Part shown: positions 29,461 to 37,892 of the stretch, piece after piece | How positions within the stretch are numbered: the first letter of the stretch is position 1 | How the letters are laid out: the number at the start of each line of letters is the position of its first letter | Source of the DNA: Bifidobacterium merycicum DSM 6492 | GTDB lineage: Bacteria; Actinomycetota; Actinomycetes; Actinomycetales; Bifidobacteriaceae | Length of the DNA stretch: 64,000 nt | Assembly: GCF_900129045.1 (NCBI RefSeq) | Contig: NZ_FQTX01000007.1 | Coordinates: 1 to 64,000, forward strand | Direction: 5' to 3' | Translations under genes and position numbers: made by a program | The notes under the pieces: model-generated | Seen by the model: only the letters and a program-made list of their open reading frames with translations | Databases searched by the model: none | Told to the model about the DNA's origin: nothing

Positions 29461-29850
29461 TCACTGCACGGCGATGGCGTCGATCTCGACGAGCGCACCC
29501 TTCGGAATGTTGTTGCCGCCGAAGGCCACACGGGCCGGCTTGACGGAACCGGTGAAAGTCTGAGCGTACACGGCGTCGACCTCCTTGAAATCATCGACGT
29601 TCTTCATGTAGATGGTGGCGCGCACGACCTTGTCGAGGCTGCTGCCTGCAGCATCGAGGATGTTCTTGATGTTCTTCAGCGCCTGTGCCGCCTGCTCACC
29701 TGCGGTCGCACCGGCCAGTTCGCCGGTAGCCGGATCAATGCCCAGCTGGCCGGAGACGAACACGAAGCCGTTCGCCTTCACGCCCTGGCTGTACGCGCCC
29801 AGCGCCGCCGGAGCCTGAGAAGTCGCCACTTCTTCCAGGGATTCGTTCAT
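29461..29850 (-). CDS. ridA: RidA-family enamine/imine deaminase
   Basis: This 129-residue protein is the usual length for the YjgF/YER057c/UK114 family. It hydrolyses reactive 2-aminoacrylate and related imines released by PLP enzymes. GAYSQGVKANGFVFVSGQLG and the RVAFGGNNIPKGALVEIDAIA C-terminal part match the family; the catalytic Arg is in KPARVAF. AAGGAG lies 6 nt before the ATG at 29850. TAGACT at 29944-29939 (minus) is a possible -10. Confidence 0.94.
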   Translation of the reverse strand: MNESLEEVATSQAPAALGAYSQGVKANGFVFVSGQLGIDPATGELAGATAGEQAAQALKNIKNILDAAGSSLDKVVRATIYMKNVDDFKEVDAVYAQTFTGSVKPARVAFGGNNIPKGALVEIDAIAVQ

Positions 29851-30028
29851 TGTGCACTCCTTGCAATCAGGGCATACGTCACGCCGCACACACCGAACGA
29901 TGAGCGGCGAACCGATGCCGTTTGACGTCTTTCCCAGCAGTCTACTTGCCCAGCCTGCATGACCGTTCGCTCTGCCCGCAATCCGGCCACTGCGGGTGGG
30001 TTAGCAGACGGGTACACCACCCGAACAG

Positions 30029-30051
30029 CGGTACCTAAAACGGTACCTAAA
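30029..30051. repeat. Tandem CGGTACCTAAA boxes
   Basis: CGGTACCTAAA occurs at 30029-30039 and again at 30041-30051, a 12-bp period; each contains GGTACC. They lie between ridA and tRNA-Arg and could be an operator or the remnant of an integration site. Confidence 0.5.
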
Positions 30052-30174
30052 CGGGACACATACATCGAAAGATGCAACGATTCAAAGGCTGACAAAAGCC
30101 CAAGCGAACACCGGATTTTCAGTATATTTTCGGCATGAAAAGGATTTCCGGCATACCGTCGGCAACCCCTGTAG

Positions 30175-30247
30175 TGGGCTTGATGGGGATCGAACCCACG
30201 ACCTTCTGTTCCGGAGACAGACGCTCTATCCACTGAGCTACAAACCC
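30175..30247 (-). tRNA. tRNA-Arg (CCG anticodon)
   Basis: The minus strand folds with acceptor GGGTTTG/CAAGCCC, D arm TAGCTCAGTGGATAGAGC, anticodon loop CTCCGGA (CCG) and T arm GTGGGTTCGATCC. CCA is not encoded. TAGAGT (30266-30261, minus) is a likely -10, 13 nt upstream. Confidence 0.95.
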
Positions 30248-30438
30248 AAGCAACTCCCCTACTCTACACCATCTGAGCGAAAACTTCAGCCATCGAGCAC
30301 ACCGACTGCCCCAATCGCATCCCGCGCCCGCACCCCGCACCAGCACCCCGCACCCGAAGCCCAAGGCGAACCAGATAAAACCCCAGCAAAAGCCTCAAAT
30401 CGCCGCGCTTCGCCTATCCGCGCCGTAATGAAACCGTC

Positions 30439-30444
30439 TAGACT
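30439..30444 (+). promoter_or_regulatory. Leaderless -10 element (TAGACT)
   Basis: TAGACT ends 6 nt before the ATG at 30451. Confidence 0.5.
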
Positions 30445-30450
30445 TGAGTT

Positions 30451-31080
30451 ATGTCCGAGCCAATGAATGATTTCGAATACGAGCGCCGCTTCTTCTGCCA
30501 TGCGCTGCCCGCTGAATATCGCAAGGGCAATCCTCCGGAACTCGTCATCCAAAGCTATTACGTGCATTCCAACAATTACGTGCTGCGCGTGCGGCTTACA
30601 TCACGCAGCATCAATCTCGTCATGGATTGCGACACCTACCCCATCGATGTGCTGCACAACTACCGTGACGCCTTCTCCCACGCCTATGTGACGGTGAAGG
30701 GTCCGGCCTCGCTGGGAACACGGTATGAGAAGGAAATGGAGATCGATACGCGCATCGCGGCGGAACTGATCACGCGCGGCGGCGATACGGTCATCAAGAA
30801 CCGCTATTCCGTGTGGATCGCCGAAGATGGGTGGAACGTGGACGTGTTCGGTGCGACGAACGCGCCGCTCATCATCGCCGAAGCCGCACGCAGCGGGCCG
30901 GTGACGAATCTGACGATTCCGAAATTCTGCCTGACCGAAGTCACCGACCAACCACGGTTCAGCAACGAGAGTCTGGCCGCAAGCCCGTTCAGCAGGTGGG
31001 CCGGAGAATTCGAGGCCGAGCTGAGCGAAAAAGGACCCAGCTTCCAACAAGTGTTCGGCACGAACAAGATGGGCGACTGA
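30451..31080 (+). CDS. CYTH-like triphosphate tunnel protein
   Basis: This 209-residue soluble protein resembles the CYTH/triphosphate-tunnel fold. It starts with an E-x-E-R pattern in FEYERRFF and continues with LRVRLTS, AYVTVKGP, EKEMEID and the NRYSVWIAEDGWNVDVFG strand, then LIIAEA and LTEVTDQPRFSN. Family members bind polyphosphate-bearing substrates with Mg or Mn and act as inorganic triphosphatases, adenylate cyclases or thiamine triphosphatases. The charged tunnel pattern is present but diverged, so the substrate is open. It stands alone, convergent with the thioredoxin/TPR gene. Confidence 0.7.
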   Translation: MSEPMNDFEYERRFFCHALPAEYRKGNPPELVIQSYYVHSNNYVLRVRLTSRSINLVMDCDTYPIDVLHNYRDAFSHAYVTVKGPASLGTRYEKEMEIDTRIAAELITRGGDTVIKNRYSVWIAEDGWNVDVFGATNAPLIIAEAARSGPVTNLTIPKFCLTEVTDQPRFSNESLAASPFSRWAGEFEAELSEKGPSFQQVFGTNKMGD

Positions 31081-31083
31081 AAA

Positions 31084-31111
31084 GGCGTTCCGCAGAAATC
31101 CGCGGAACGCC
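31084..31111. terminator. Bidirectional terminator after the CYTH gene
   Basis: GGCGTTCCGC (31084-31093) and GCGGAACGCC (31102-31111) form a perfect 10-bp stem between convergent genes. Confidence 0.75.
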
Positions 31112-31163
31112 CGTACAACAAGCTCGGAAGCGAGCGCCGGCGTGCGGCGCATCGCTTATCGCA

Positions 31164-32132
31164 TCAGTACATCAGCGTGGCGAGACGACGACGTGCCGCC
31201 ACCAGACGAGGATCCCCGGTTTCGGGAATGGTGAAGTATTCAAGCAGACGCTGGCGCACCGGCTCGATATCCGCCTTATGGCCTGCCGCCACGAAGTCAA
31301 GCAGACGGTCGAACGCATCCTGGATCTGCCCGCCGATCATATCGATATCGGCCACGTCGAGCTGCGCTTCCACATCATCCGGGCGATCGGCGGCGGCGGT
31401 ACGCACTTCACGCACGTTCGCCGTGGCGGAACGCGCCAACAGCAGCGCCTTGGAACGTTCACGCGCGGCGAGTGCATCGTTCGGATCGGCTTCGAGCACT
31501 TGCGCGTATGCGGCCGCGGCACCGGCATAGTCGCCGACCTGCGCAAGCTGGTACGCCTCCTGATGCTCAGGCGGCACCACGGAAGCGGGATTCGCGGCAC
31601 CCTCATCCTGCGCACCATCCGCATCAGGATCGCCGGAGTACGGTGCGGTTCCGTTCACGCCGGCCTGCTGGGCCATGGCCACGATCTTCGGCAGCACCTG
31701 TTCGGTGATCTGCTGCATTTCCTCATCGCTGGGCAGCCCCTGCAGCAACGGCATCGGGCGGCCGCCGATCAGGGCGAACATCGCCGGAGCGCCCTGCACT
31801 TGCAGTGCCTGGGCGATATTCGGATTGGTTGCGATGTCGATACGGGACATCTGAATCTGCCCGTTCATCGCGTTGACCGCGTCGGCGAGCTTGCGTGCCA
31901 TCGGGAACAGACGATCATCGGTCGGAACCCACAGGAATAGCAGGATCGGGAACGTGGTCGAGGTCTGCACCATCGCCTGGAAGGTGTTTTCAGTCGTGTC
32001 GATCACATAGCCGCCGGCCGCCGGCGCCCCACCGGCCTGACCGGGTTCGGCTTTGACCTGATGCTTCAACGCCTCCAAATCGACCGCACCCGCCAACGAA
32101 ACGCCCGGATTGAACTGCTGCTGACCTGCCAT
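31164..32132 (-). CDS. Thioredoxin-like/TPR protein, CnoX (YbbN)-like
   Basis: This 322-residue protein has a thioredoxin fold at about 50-160 and TPR-like helices at about 200-315 (PEHQEAYQLAQVGDYAGAAAAY, ALAARERSKALLLARS). This is the layout of CnoX/YbbN, a holdase and co-chaperone that hands clients to DnaK or GroEL. The usual thioredoxin active site is replaced by LWVPTDDR without cysteines, while the cis-Pro loop (VQGAPAMFAL) is kept. That fits a chaperone rather than an oxidoreductase. GGAGG is 5 nt before the ATG at 32132, which excludes the six extra upstream residues. Confidence 0.82.
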   Translation of the reverse strand: MAGQQQFNPGVSLAGAVDLEALKHQVKAEPGQAGGAPAAGGYVIDTTENTFQAMVQTSTTFPILLFLWVPTDDRLFPMARKLADAVNAMNGQIQMSRIDIATNPNIAQALQVQGAPAMFALIGGRPMPLLQGLPSDEEMQQITEQVLPKIVAMAQQAGVNGTAPYSGDPDADGAQDEGAANPASVVPPEHQEAYQLAQVGDYAGAAAAYAQVLEADPNDALAARERSKALLLARSATANVREVRTAAADRPDDVEAQLDVADIDMIGGQIQDAFDRLLDFVAAGHKADIEPVRQRLLEYFTIPETGDPRLVAARRRLATLMY

Positions 32133-32151
32133 GGTGTCCTCCATAAACACA

Positions 32152-32191
32152 AAATCGTTGCTGGCTTAACTATAAGTACCAGCAACGATTT
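32152..32191 (-). terminator. Perfect 13-bp hairpin upstream of the thioredoxin/TPR gene
   Basis: AAATCGTTGCTGG (32152-32164) and its exact complement (32179-32191) flank a 14-nt loop; on the minus strand TTTTGTG follows. It most likely ends the lipoprotein operon. Its loop also contains a TATAGT word that could be the -10 of the next gene. Confidence 0.65.
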
Positions 32192-32257
32192 CATGCTACG
32201 CAAAATCCACTGTTCAACGGATCGCCTATATGGTATACGGGCTTATATCATGCGGGC

Positions 32258-33262
32258 TTACAGCGCCTCCACCTTGACGGGTTGGCGTTCCGCGCCCACG
32301 GCGGTGATCTGCTGCCCGGACCCGGCTGCCGGAACCCACAGCGCGATCACGTTCACGTACGTGACCTTCATCGTGCTGGTGGCTTTGCCGCCGCCGAACA
32401 GCGCCTTCTCCTCATCCGAGGCAGGCAACGATTCGCGTCCTTCGCCGGCCTGACGCGTCCACGTCGAGTCGATACGAGCCACGACCAGATCGCCGCCGTC
32501 CGCCGAACGCATGATCTTGATCTGATCCTTCGGCACGGTGAACACCTGCTGCTGCGTGCCCTTGTTCGCCTCCATGCCCTGCTGCACCGTGGCGGACAAC
32601 TTCTGCAGGTCGTCACGGAACATATCGTCGGCGAAATCCTTCTTGTATTTGCTGGAGTCACCGCTGTTGAGCAGGTCGCAGTATTCGTTGACCGCTTCGG
32701 CGGGGGTCGCCACCAGCTTGGAATCCTTCGCCGTGCCCATTTCGCTGCCCAGCTTGGGCACTTCGAACTTCGGCAGTTTCGCGCCCTGGAACAGCCTTGC
32801 GACACCCCACAGCTTGTAGTTGTCTCGCGCGGAATCCTGGGTCAGGACCAGAAGCCTCTTGGACTGCTGGTCGTCGGTTGTGGTCGTGATGGTGAACACG
32901 GTGCGCGGCCAGCCGTCGTTGACGGGGATGACGGTCTGCGTGATCTTGCGCGGAATAACCGCCTTGGCCTGCATCTTGCCGGTCGCCTTCGCGATAGTGA
33001 GTTCGCTGGTGCGCACGTCGAGTTGCGGACCGGTGACACGTTCGGCCAAGCCATCCGCGCTTTTGCTGTTGTCCGCGGCGTCGAGCACATCGAGGATCTT
33101 GTTGCGGATCGCCTTCTCTTGGGCCGTGCTCAGGTCGGGCGTGGTCTTTTCGGACGATGTCGACGTGACTTGCGGAACCTGCCCTTCGCACGCCGCAAGG
33201 GAGACGAGCATGCCGGCGCTGGCTATGAGCGCCGTGATTCTGGTAAGGGTGCGTTTGTTCAT
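32258..33262 (-). CDS. Uncharacterised lipoprotein
   Basis: This 334-residue exported protein has a lipoprotein signal peptide: a basic N-terminus, a hydrophobic core and the lipobox SLAAC with Cys25. After a Ser/Thr linker the mature protein contains a helical segment and a mixed domain of about 280 residues. No family is recognised. Its ATG shares one base with the stop of the upstream membrane-protein gene (TGATG), so the two act together, probably in a cell-envelope complex. Confidence 0.75.
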   Translation of the reverse strand: MNKRTLTRITALIASAGMLVSLAACEGQVPQVTSTSSEKTTPDLSTAQEKAIRNKILDVLDAADNSKSADGLAERVTGPQLDVRTSELTIAKATGKMQAKAVIPRKITQTVIPVNDGWPRTVFTITTTTDDQQSKRLLVLTQDSARDNYKLWGVARLFQGAKLPKFEVPKLGSEMGTAKDSKLVATPAEAVNEYCDLLNSGDSSKYKKDFADDMFRDDLQKLSATVQQGMEANKGTQQQVFTVPKDQIKIMRSADGGDLVVARIDSTWTRQAGEGRESLPASDEEKALFGGGKATSTMKVTYVNVIALWVPAAGSGQQITAVGAERQPVKVEAL

Positions 33263-34656
33263 CAGGCTTCCTCCTCTTCGGCGGATTCCTCATCGGAAGG
33301 TGCGCTCTCGGCGGAGTCCGTATCGTTATTGTCGGATTCGTCCGATTCGGATGCGTCCGTTTCGTCGGATTCGTTCGATTCGTCCGATTCGGATTCGTTC
33401 GATTCAGCGGATTCATCGGATTCGGTTTCGTCCGTCACCTTATCGTCCGATTCATCGGATTCGCTGTCGGCGGATTCAGATGCAGCTTCGGTTTCCGTTT
33501 CTTCCGGCGCGTTTTCGGTCGCGTCTTCAGTCGTGCTTTCGGCTTCGGTCACATCTTCAGCCGCGTCTTCGGTTCCGGAATCAGCACCGGAACCAGCACC
33601 GGAGTCGGCTTCGGCATCGGTTTGCGTTCCCATGCCGAAGGATTCCCCGGATTCCTGTGCCAGTCGCGCGAAGTACGCTTGCAGTTCGTCCGCGGAAATC
33701 ACCGACGTCTCCTCGCCCACCGACTCATCATCGGCTTCCGTATCGCCGGCGGCATCCGCCACCAGATTGCGTGCGGACGGATCGACAACGGTCGGCTGCG
33801 CAATCTCATCATTCGAAGCGGCGGCATGCCTACGGCTCCTCCTGGAACGCGGTTTGAATGCGGAGGCCAAACCGCTCAGGCTTCCTGCCACAGCATCCTT
33901 CACGGACACTTCCTCAATCGGTTGCTGTTCCTGTTCCTCAAGCTGACCTGCCATACCGGACACCACACGCTTGTTGCGGCGACGATGCGGCGGCATGGCG
34001 AACACGGATGCGGTCAGCACCGCGCCCAACGCCAACAGTCCGCCGACGAAATAGAACGGCATCGCGAAATCGGGCAGCGTCTTACGCGTCCATGTGAGGG
34101 AAACATCCGCATTCTGTTTCTTGCCCAAGTCGATGAGCAGCACGTCCGAACTGTTCTTGGCATTGATTTCGGTTTCAACGTTCCTCTCATCGCACGTCAC
34201 CGCACGCCACATGTCGGAATCCTTGAAATCGACCCCTGTCTGTTCCTCTGCGGCGGCATCGGCGGATGCGCTCGTATCTCCGGTGGCTTTCACCGTGCTC
34301 AACGTCGACCAGTCCTCAAGACCGGTCAGTCGCGTGTACGTTTCGCCGGACAGCCATCCCGTGGCATCCTTTGCCGATGTGGAGGCGATGCAAACCTTTT
34401 CCGCCCCACCTACCGACACGTTCACTTTCACATCGTCGTCAACCAGACCGCTCACGCCAGGGTCCGTTACGACATAACGGCTTCCGGATACCTGCGTCTG
34501 CGCCGTAATCGTACGACTGGGCTTCCACTCGGTGGCGTTCATAAGACCAAGCCCGATGGACGCTACGGCGAGCAGACCCAGGATCGGTGTCACCACACCG
34601 CGCATCAGCCTCGCATGGTGACGCGCCTTCTTTTCTGCACTTGGCTCGTTATCCAT
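33262..34656 (-). CDS. Membrane protein with long acidic Ser/Asp/Glu tail
   Basis: This 464-residue protein has one transmembrane helix near residues 20-42, an extracytoplasmic domain of about 160 residues (45-205) with two cysteines that could pair, and a second helix near 208-230. It ends in a ~230-residue cytoplasmic part that begins basic (PPHRRRNKR) and finishes in ~120 residues of Ser, Asp, Glu and Thr. No family is recognised. GAGG lies 8 nt before the ATG at 34656; an upstream TTG would add 11 residues. It forms an operon with the lipoprotein gene. TAGAAT at 34714-34709 (minus) is a possible -10. Confidence 0.75.
   Translation of the reverse strand: MDNEPSAEKKARHHARLMRGVVTPILGLLAVASIGLGLMNATEWKPSRTITAQTQVSGSRYVVTDPGVSGLVDDDVKVNVSVGGAEKVCIASTSAKDATGWLSGETYTRLTGLEDWSTLSTVKATGDTSASADAAAEEQTGVDFKDSDMWRAVTCDERNVETEINAKNSSDVLLIDLGKKQNADVSLTWTRKTLPDFAMPFYFVGGLLALGAVLTASVFAMPPHRRRNKRVVSGMAGQLEEQEQQPIEEVSVKDAVAGSLSGLASAFKPRSRRSRRHAAASNDEIAQPTVVDPSARNLVADAAGDTEADDESVGEETSVISADELQAYFARLAQESGESFGMGTQTDAEADSGAGSGADSGTEDAAEDVTEAESTTEDATENAPEETETEAASESADSESDESDDKVTDETESDESAESNESESDESNESDETDASESDESDNNDTDSAESAPSDEESAEEEEA
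33270..33500. repeat. Low-complexity acidic-tail repeat
   Basis: The plus strand shows many diverged copies of TTCGGATTCGTC-like words. On the minus strand they encode a SDES/SESDE-type acidic repeat, prone to length change by slippage. Confidence 0.7.
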
Positions 34657-34753
34657 GGCTTCGACCTCGGATTCGTTTGTCCGTTTCAAAAAAACTCATA
34701 GCACCACCATTCTAACAATAGGGCGTTATACCCGGAAAATCAGGGTTCCCGGC

Positions 34754-34759
34754 TAGAGT
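34754..34759 (+). promoter_or_regulatory. Leaderless -10 element (TAGAGT)
   Basis: TAGAGT ends 8 nt before the ATG at 34768. Confidence 0.45.
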
Positions 34760-34767
34760 GAGTTGTC

Positions 34768-35739
34768 ATGCATTCACATAAGATCACCATGTTGCTCCGT
34801 TCCGCTCTGGCGGCCGGATGCGCGCTGGCCATGTGCGCCACGCTTGCCGGCTGTTCCAACGGCTCCGACTCCTCCAGATCCGACAAGGATTCCTCCGATT
34901 CCTCCAAGCAGACGGTCAATATGGACCAGATCTCCGGCATCACCGCCACCGGCAAGCTCGGTGAGAAGCCGAAGGTCACCTTCAAAACACCGATGACGGT
35001 GCAGAACAACACGTACGCGATCCTTCAGAAGGGCGACGGCGATACCATCCAGAAGGGCGACCGCGTGTGCGCCCAAGGCATTGCGATAAACGTCAAGGAC
35101 GGTTCCGAACTCATGAGCTCATGGGAGAAGAACACCCCCGACTGCTCCATCCTGCTGTCCGACTCGAACCTCAAGCAGATCGAACCGTACAAGGCGATGA
35201 TCGGGCAGAAGCTCAACACCTCCATCGCATTCGGCATCAACGACAGCAATTCCGCGAACACCTCGTACATCCTCGTCTACACGCTCGTATCCAAGTCAAA
35301 GGATCTCACCCGTGCCGAAGGCGACCAGGTCACCGATGTTCCGGCGAATCTACCAAAGGTGACGCTGGGCAAGAACGGCAAGCCGTCCATCGATATGAAC
35401 GGTCAGGGCTCGGTCGACAAGCAGATCACCCAGACGCTCATCAAGGGCAAGGGCACGAAGATCACGAATTCTATGACCGCCGTGGTGAAATACACCGGTT
35501 GGACGACCGACGGCAAGCAGTTCGATTCCTCGTGGGATAAGAACACGACGTTCGACGCCGACGTCTCATCGTCCGGGCAGATCATCCAAGGCTGGAAGGA
35601 TGGCCTGATCGGTCAGACGGTCGGCTCGCAGGTACTGCTGGTGATCCCGCCCGACAAGGGCTACGGCAATAAGGCTTCCGGCTCGATTCCGGCGAATTCC
35701 ACGCTGGTGTTCGTGGTCGATATTCTCGCCGCGTACTGA
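34768..35739 (+). CDS. FKBP-type peptidyl-prolyl isomerase lipoprotein
   Basis: This 323-residue exported lipoprotein has lipobox TLAGC with Cys29, followed by a Ser/Asp linker. The middle domain (about 65-200) is related to the N-terminal part of actinobacterial FKBP lipoproteins. The C-terminal FKBP domain (about 225-323) carries VKYTGWTTDGKQFDSS, QIIQGWKDGLIGQTVGSQVL and PPDKGYGNKASGSIPANSTL. It would assist folding of exported proteins at the membrane surface. A strong terminator follows. The upstream envelope operon is divergent. Confidence 0.92.
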   Translation: MHSHKITMLLRSALAAGCALAMCATLAGCSNGSDSSRSDKDSSDSSKQTVNMDQISGITATGKLGEKPKVTFKTPMTVQNNTYAILQKGDGDTIQKGDRVCAQGIAINVKDGSELMSSWEKNTPDCSILLSDSNLKQIEPYKAMIGQKLNTSIAFGINDSNSANTSYILVYTLVSKSKDLTRAEGDQVTDVPANLPKVTLGKNGKPSIDMNGQGSVDKQITQTLIKGKGTKITNSMTAVVKYTGWTTDGKQFDSSWDKNTTFDADVSSSGQIIQGWKDGLIGQTVGSQVLLVIPPDKGYGNKASGSIPANSTLVFVVDILAAY

Positions 35740-35798
35740 TCGGTTGCCCTAGCCGTTCCGTAGCGGATTTCAATCGGCGGATTTCGGCCGATATAGCG

Positions 35799-35834
35799 AA
35801 GGAGCCTTCCCGGGTATCGGGAAGGCTCCTTTTC
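35799..35834. terminator. Bidirectional terminator, FKBP gene / ABC cassette
   Basis: AAGGAGCCTTCCCG (35799-35812) and its exact complement (35818-35831) form a 14-bp stem with a 5-nt loop, followed by TTTT on the plus strand. Confidence 0.85.
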
Positions 35835-35879
35835 AGTTTACGGCTCGACCTGTTGCCCAAGCGTAGCCCGAGCCGCGGT

Positions 35880-36515
35880 TCAGTCCTCAGCGCGGAGAAC
35901 GCCGTCACGCATTGCATAGCAATAATCGGCGATCTGGTTGAGTTCATCGAAGTGATGGGATGCGATGATGACGGTGGCGCCCCGATCCCGTTGACGTCGC
36001 ATTTCCTCAAGGAACATCGCCACGGATTCCTGATCCAATCCGTTCGTCGGCTCGTCCAGCACGATGAGGTGCTGGTGTTCCATCAGCGCTTGCACGATGG
36101 CGAGCTTCTGCCGCATACCCAGCGAATACGATTTCACCTTGGCGTCGGCATGATCCAGCAGATCGAACAGTCGCAGCAGCCGTTCCGTTTCCTCCTGATC
36201 GAAATCCTTATTGATACCGGCCAGATATTCCAGATTCTGCATACCGGTTTCAGACAGCACGAATCCCGGATTCTCAATGATCACACCCACGGAGTCCGGC
36301 AACTTCCGATTGAACACGACAGGCTCGCCGTTCATGGTCACCGTGCCCGCGTCCAATCGGATGAACCCGCAGATCGCACGCAGCAACATGGTTTTGCCTG
36401 AACCGTTCGGCCCCACCACGCCGTAGATTCTTCCGCGTTCGAACCCGGCGCTGACATCCCGCAGCACCTGCTTGTTCTTGATGGTCTTCGACGCATGATC
36501 GATGGTGATGTACAT
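35880..36515 (-). CDS. ABC transporter ATP-binding protein (peptide export/immunity type)
   Basis: This 211-residue ATPase has Walker A GPNGSGKTM, Q-loop VIIENPGFVL, signature SYSLGMRQKLAIVQAL, Walker B LIVLDEPTNGLD and H-loop ASHH. The short length and the LGMRQK signature match ATPases of ABC-2-type systems that confer immunity to or export bacteriocins (LanF/BcrA/CcmA-like). It is the fourth gene of a minus-strand run that starts with the secreted-protein gene. AAGGAG lies 6 nt before the ATG. It would energise the three small membrane proteins encoded just upstream. Confidence 0.92.
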   Translation of the reverse strand: MYITIDHASKTIKNKQVLRDVSAGFERGRIYGVVGPNGSGKTMLLRAICGFIRLDAGTVTMNGEPVVFNRKLPDSVGVIIENPGFVLSETGMQNLEYLAGINKDFDQEETERLLRLFDLLDHADAKVKSYSLGMRQKLAIVQALMEHQHLIVLDEPTNGLDQESVAMFLEEMRRQRDRGATVIIASHHFDELNQIADYCYAMRDGVLRAED

Positions 36516-36543
36516 GATGTTCTCCTTACGAAACGACTATGAT

Positions 36544-37203
36544 TCAGATGATTTCCAGACGCTCGAACAGCGCATAATTCGCCACGATCAGCGCCGCCGT
36601 CAGAACGCCCAATGTCACGCTCCAATTCGGTACGCCCAGAGGCGATTCGAGCAGCCAGCGCATCAACGGCATATACGACAACGGCACGATGTACAGCACC
36701 ATTGCCGCAAGATAACCGTAGGGGCGGTTCCTGCCGAGATAGCCCAGGTTGATGATCAATGCCAACACCAGCAACGTCCAGCCCGCGCATACCGCACCGA
36801 TCATCAGCTGTTTGGGGGACGCGTACACCACATGAAGGGCCACAGCCAGCTGCACGCCGGCATAGAAGAGGCAATACGCCCCCACTATCGCGCAATATCC
36901 AAGGAATCTCGGTAGACCTCGGGGTCTGCGCACATACACCATCGTCTCGGGAATGCTGAGATATTCCGAAGGGCGTTCGAGCATCAACGCCACACCAACC
37001 ACCATGAATCCGATGGCGTACAGGTTGCTTTCCAATCCGGACGGCATGTATGACTCGGGGGCGCGGAACATGCCGATGAAAATCCTGCAATCCTGGCCGC
37101 TCGTGTAAAAACGGTACGTCATCGCCACGTACATGAGCACAAGCATCAGACGAAGACCGTTGCCTTCACGCAATATCTGGACGATTCGCCTCCAAGCCAT
37201 CAT
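36544..37203 (-). CDS. Small ABC-2-type membrane protein 1
   Basis: This 219-residue hydrophobic protein has about six predicted membrane helices and no soluble domain. Its ATG overlaps the stop of the preceding gene by 4 nt (ATGA). Size and position fit a permease subunit for the adjacent ATPase, like LanE/LanG or BcrB. No sequence family is recognised with confidence. Confidence 0.75.
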   Translation of the reverse strand: MMAWRRIVQILREGNGLRLMLVLMYVAMTYRFYTSGQDCRIFIGMFRAPESYMPSGLESNLYAIGFMVVGVALMLERPSEYLSIPETMVYVRRPRGLPRFLGYCAIVGAYCLFYAGVQLAVALHVVYASPKQLMIGAVCAGWTLLVLALIINLGYLGRNRPYGYLAAMVLYIVPLSYMPLMRWLLESPLGVPNWSVTLGVLTAALIVANYALFERLEII

Positions 37204-37892
37204 GACAACCTCAATCTGTCACTACAGTTGAACGCGGCCATGTTCGCCATCGTTAGCAGTATGCAGTAACCGATGAAAGGCGCTACTTGCCGGACAAGCA
37301 CCGCCACCAAGGAATCGCCGATCGGGTACCAGAAATAGAAAGCGTATCGAGTCAGATCTCCGGGCATCAGTTTCAGACAGAAATCGGCGATGATGGGAAT
37401 GGCGATGGCAGGCGGCAGAATCTGCCCCCATGGTATACCCAGATTCATCAACAGCCACACAAGCAATGCGACCGACATGTTCATCATGAACAGTTGCAGC
37501 AGCATGACCACGCATAGCGACCATTGTCCCGATTCACACAGACTGCCCTTAAGCATGTTCGCCACAACGAAAAGAACCCAGGCACTTGCAGCTATGGACA
37601 ACGCAACAAGAGCCAGCCACGCGGCATTCAGACGGAATTCGTCTCGCGGGTCTCGTCGTACACGTTCGAATGCGCCAAAACGTGCGCAGCCCATGCAAAA
37701 CAGCATGAGATTCGCAGGCAGAATCACACGCTCCGCGAGCTCCACCATGCAGCCTCGATACAATACTGGCAACGGCATAGACTGTTGCAACACTGATAAG
37801 TAGTACGCTAAACCGCAAGCAGCTGCAATCCACATGAGACCCCGCACATGCGCGGAAACACGTCTGATCGGCATAAACAGATCGTTAATCAT
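37200..37892 (-). CDS. Small ABC-2-type membrane protein 2
   Basis: This 230-residue hydrophobic protein has about six helices, preceded by a short basic N-terminus (MPIRRVSAHVRG). It overlaps its neighbours at both ends (4 nt and 8 nt), so the three permease genes are translated as a unit. AAGGAA precedes the ATG by 5 nt. Part of the same putative transporter. Confidence 0.75.
   Translation of the reverse strand: MINDLFMPIRRVSAHVRGLMWIAAACGLAYYLSVLQQSMPLPVLYRGCMVELAERVILPANLMLFCMGCARFGAFERVRRDPRDEFRLNAAWLALVALSIAASAWVLFVVANMLKGSLCESGQWSLCVVMLLQLFMMNMSVALLVWLLMNLGIPWGQILPPAIAIPIIADFCLKLMPGDLTRYAFYFWYPIGDSLVAVLVRQVAPFIGYCILLTMANMAAFNCSDRLRLS

Noticed and set aside
30330-30353. Short GCACCCCGCAC direct repeats upstream of the CYTH gene, as a possible CRISPR or iteron array
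   Set aside because: Only two 11-bp copies with a 2-bp spacer; simple C-rich sequence. No CRISPR array was seen anywhere in the window.
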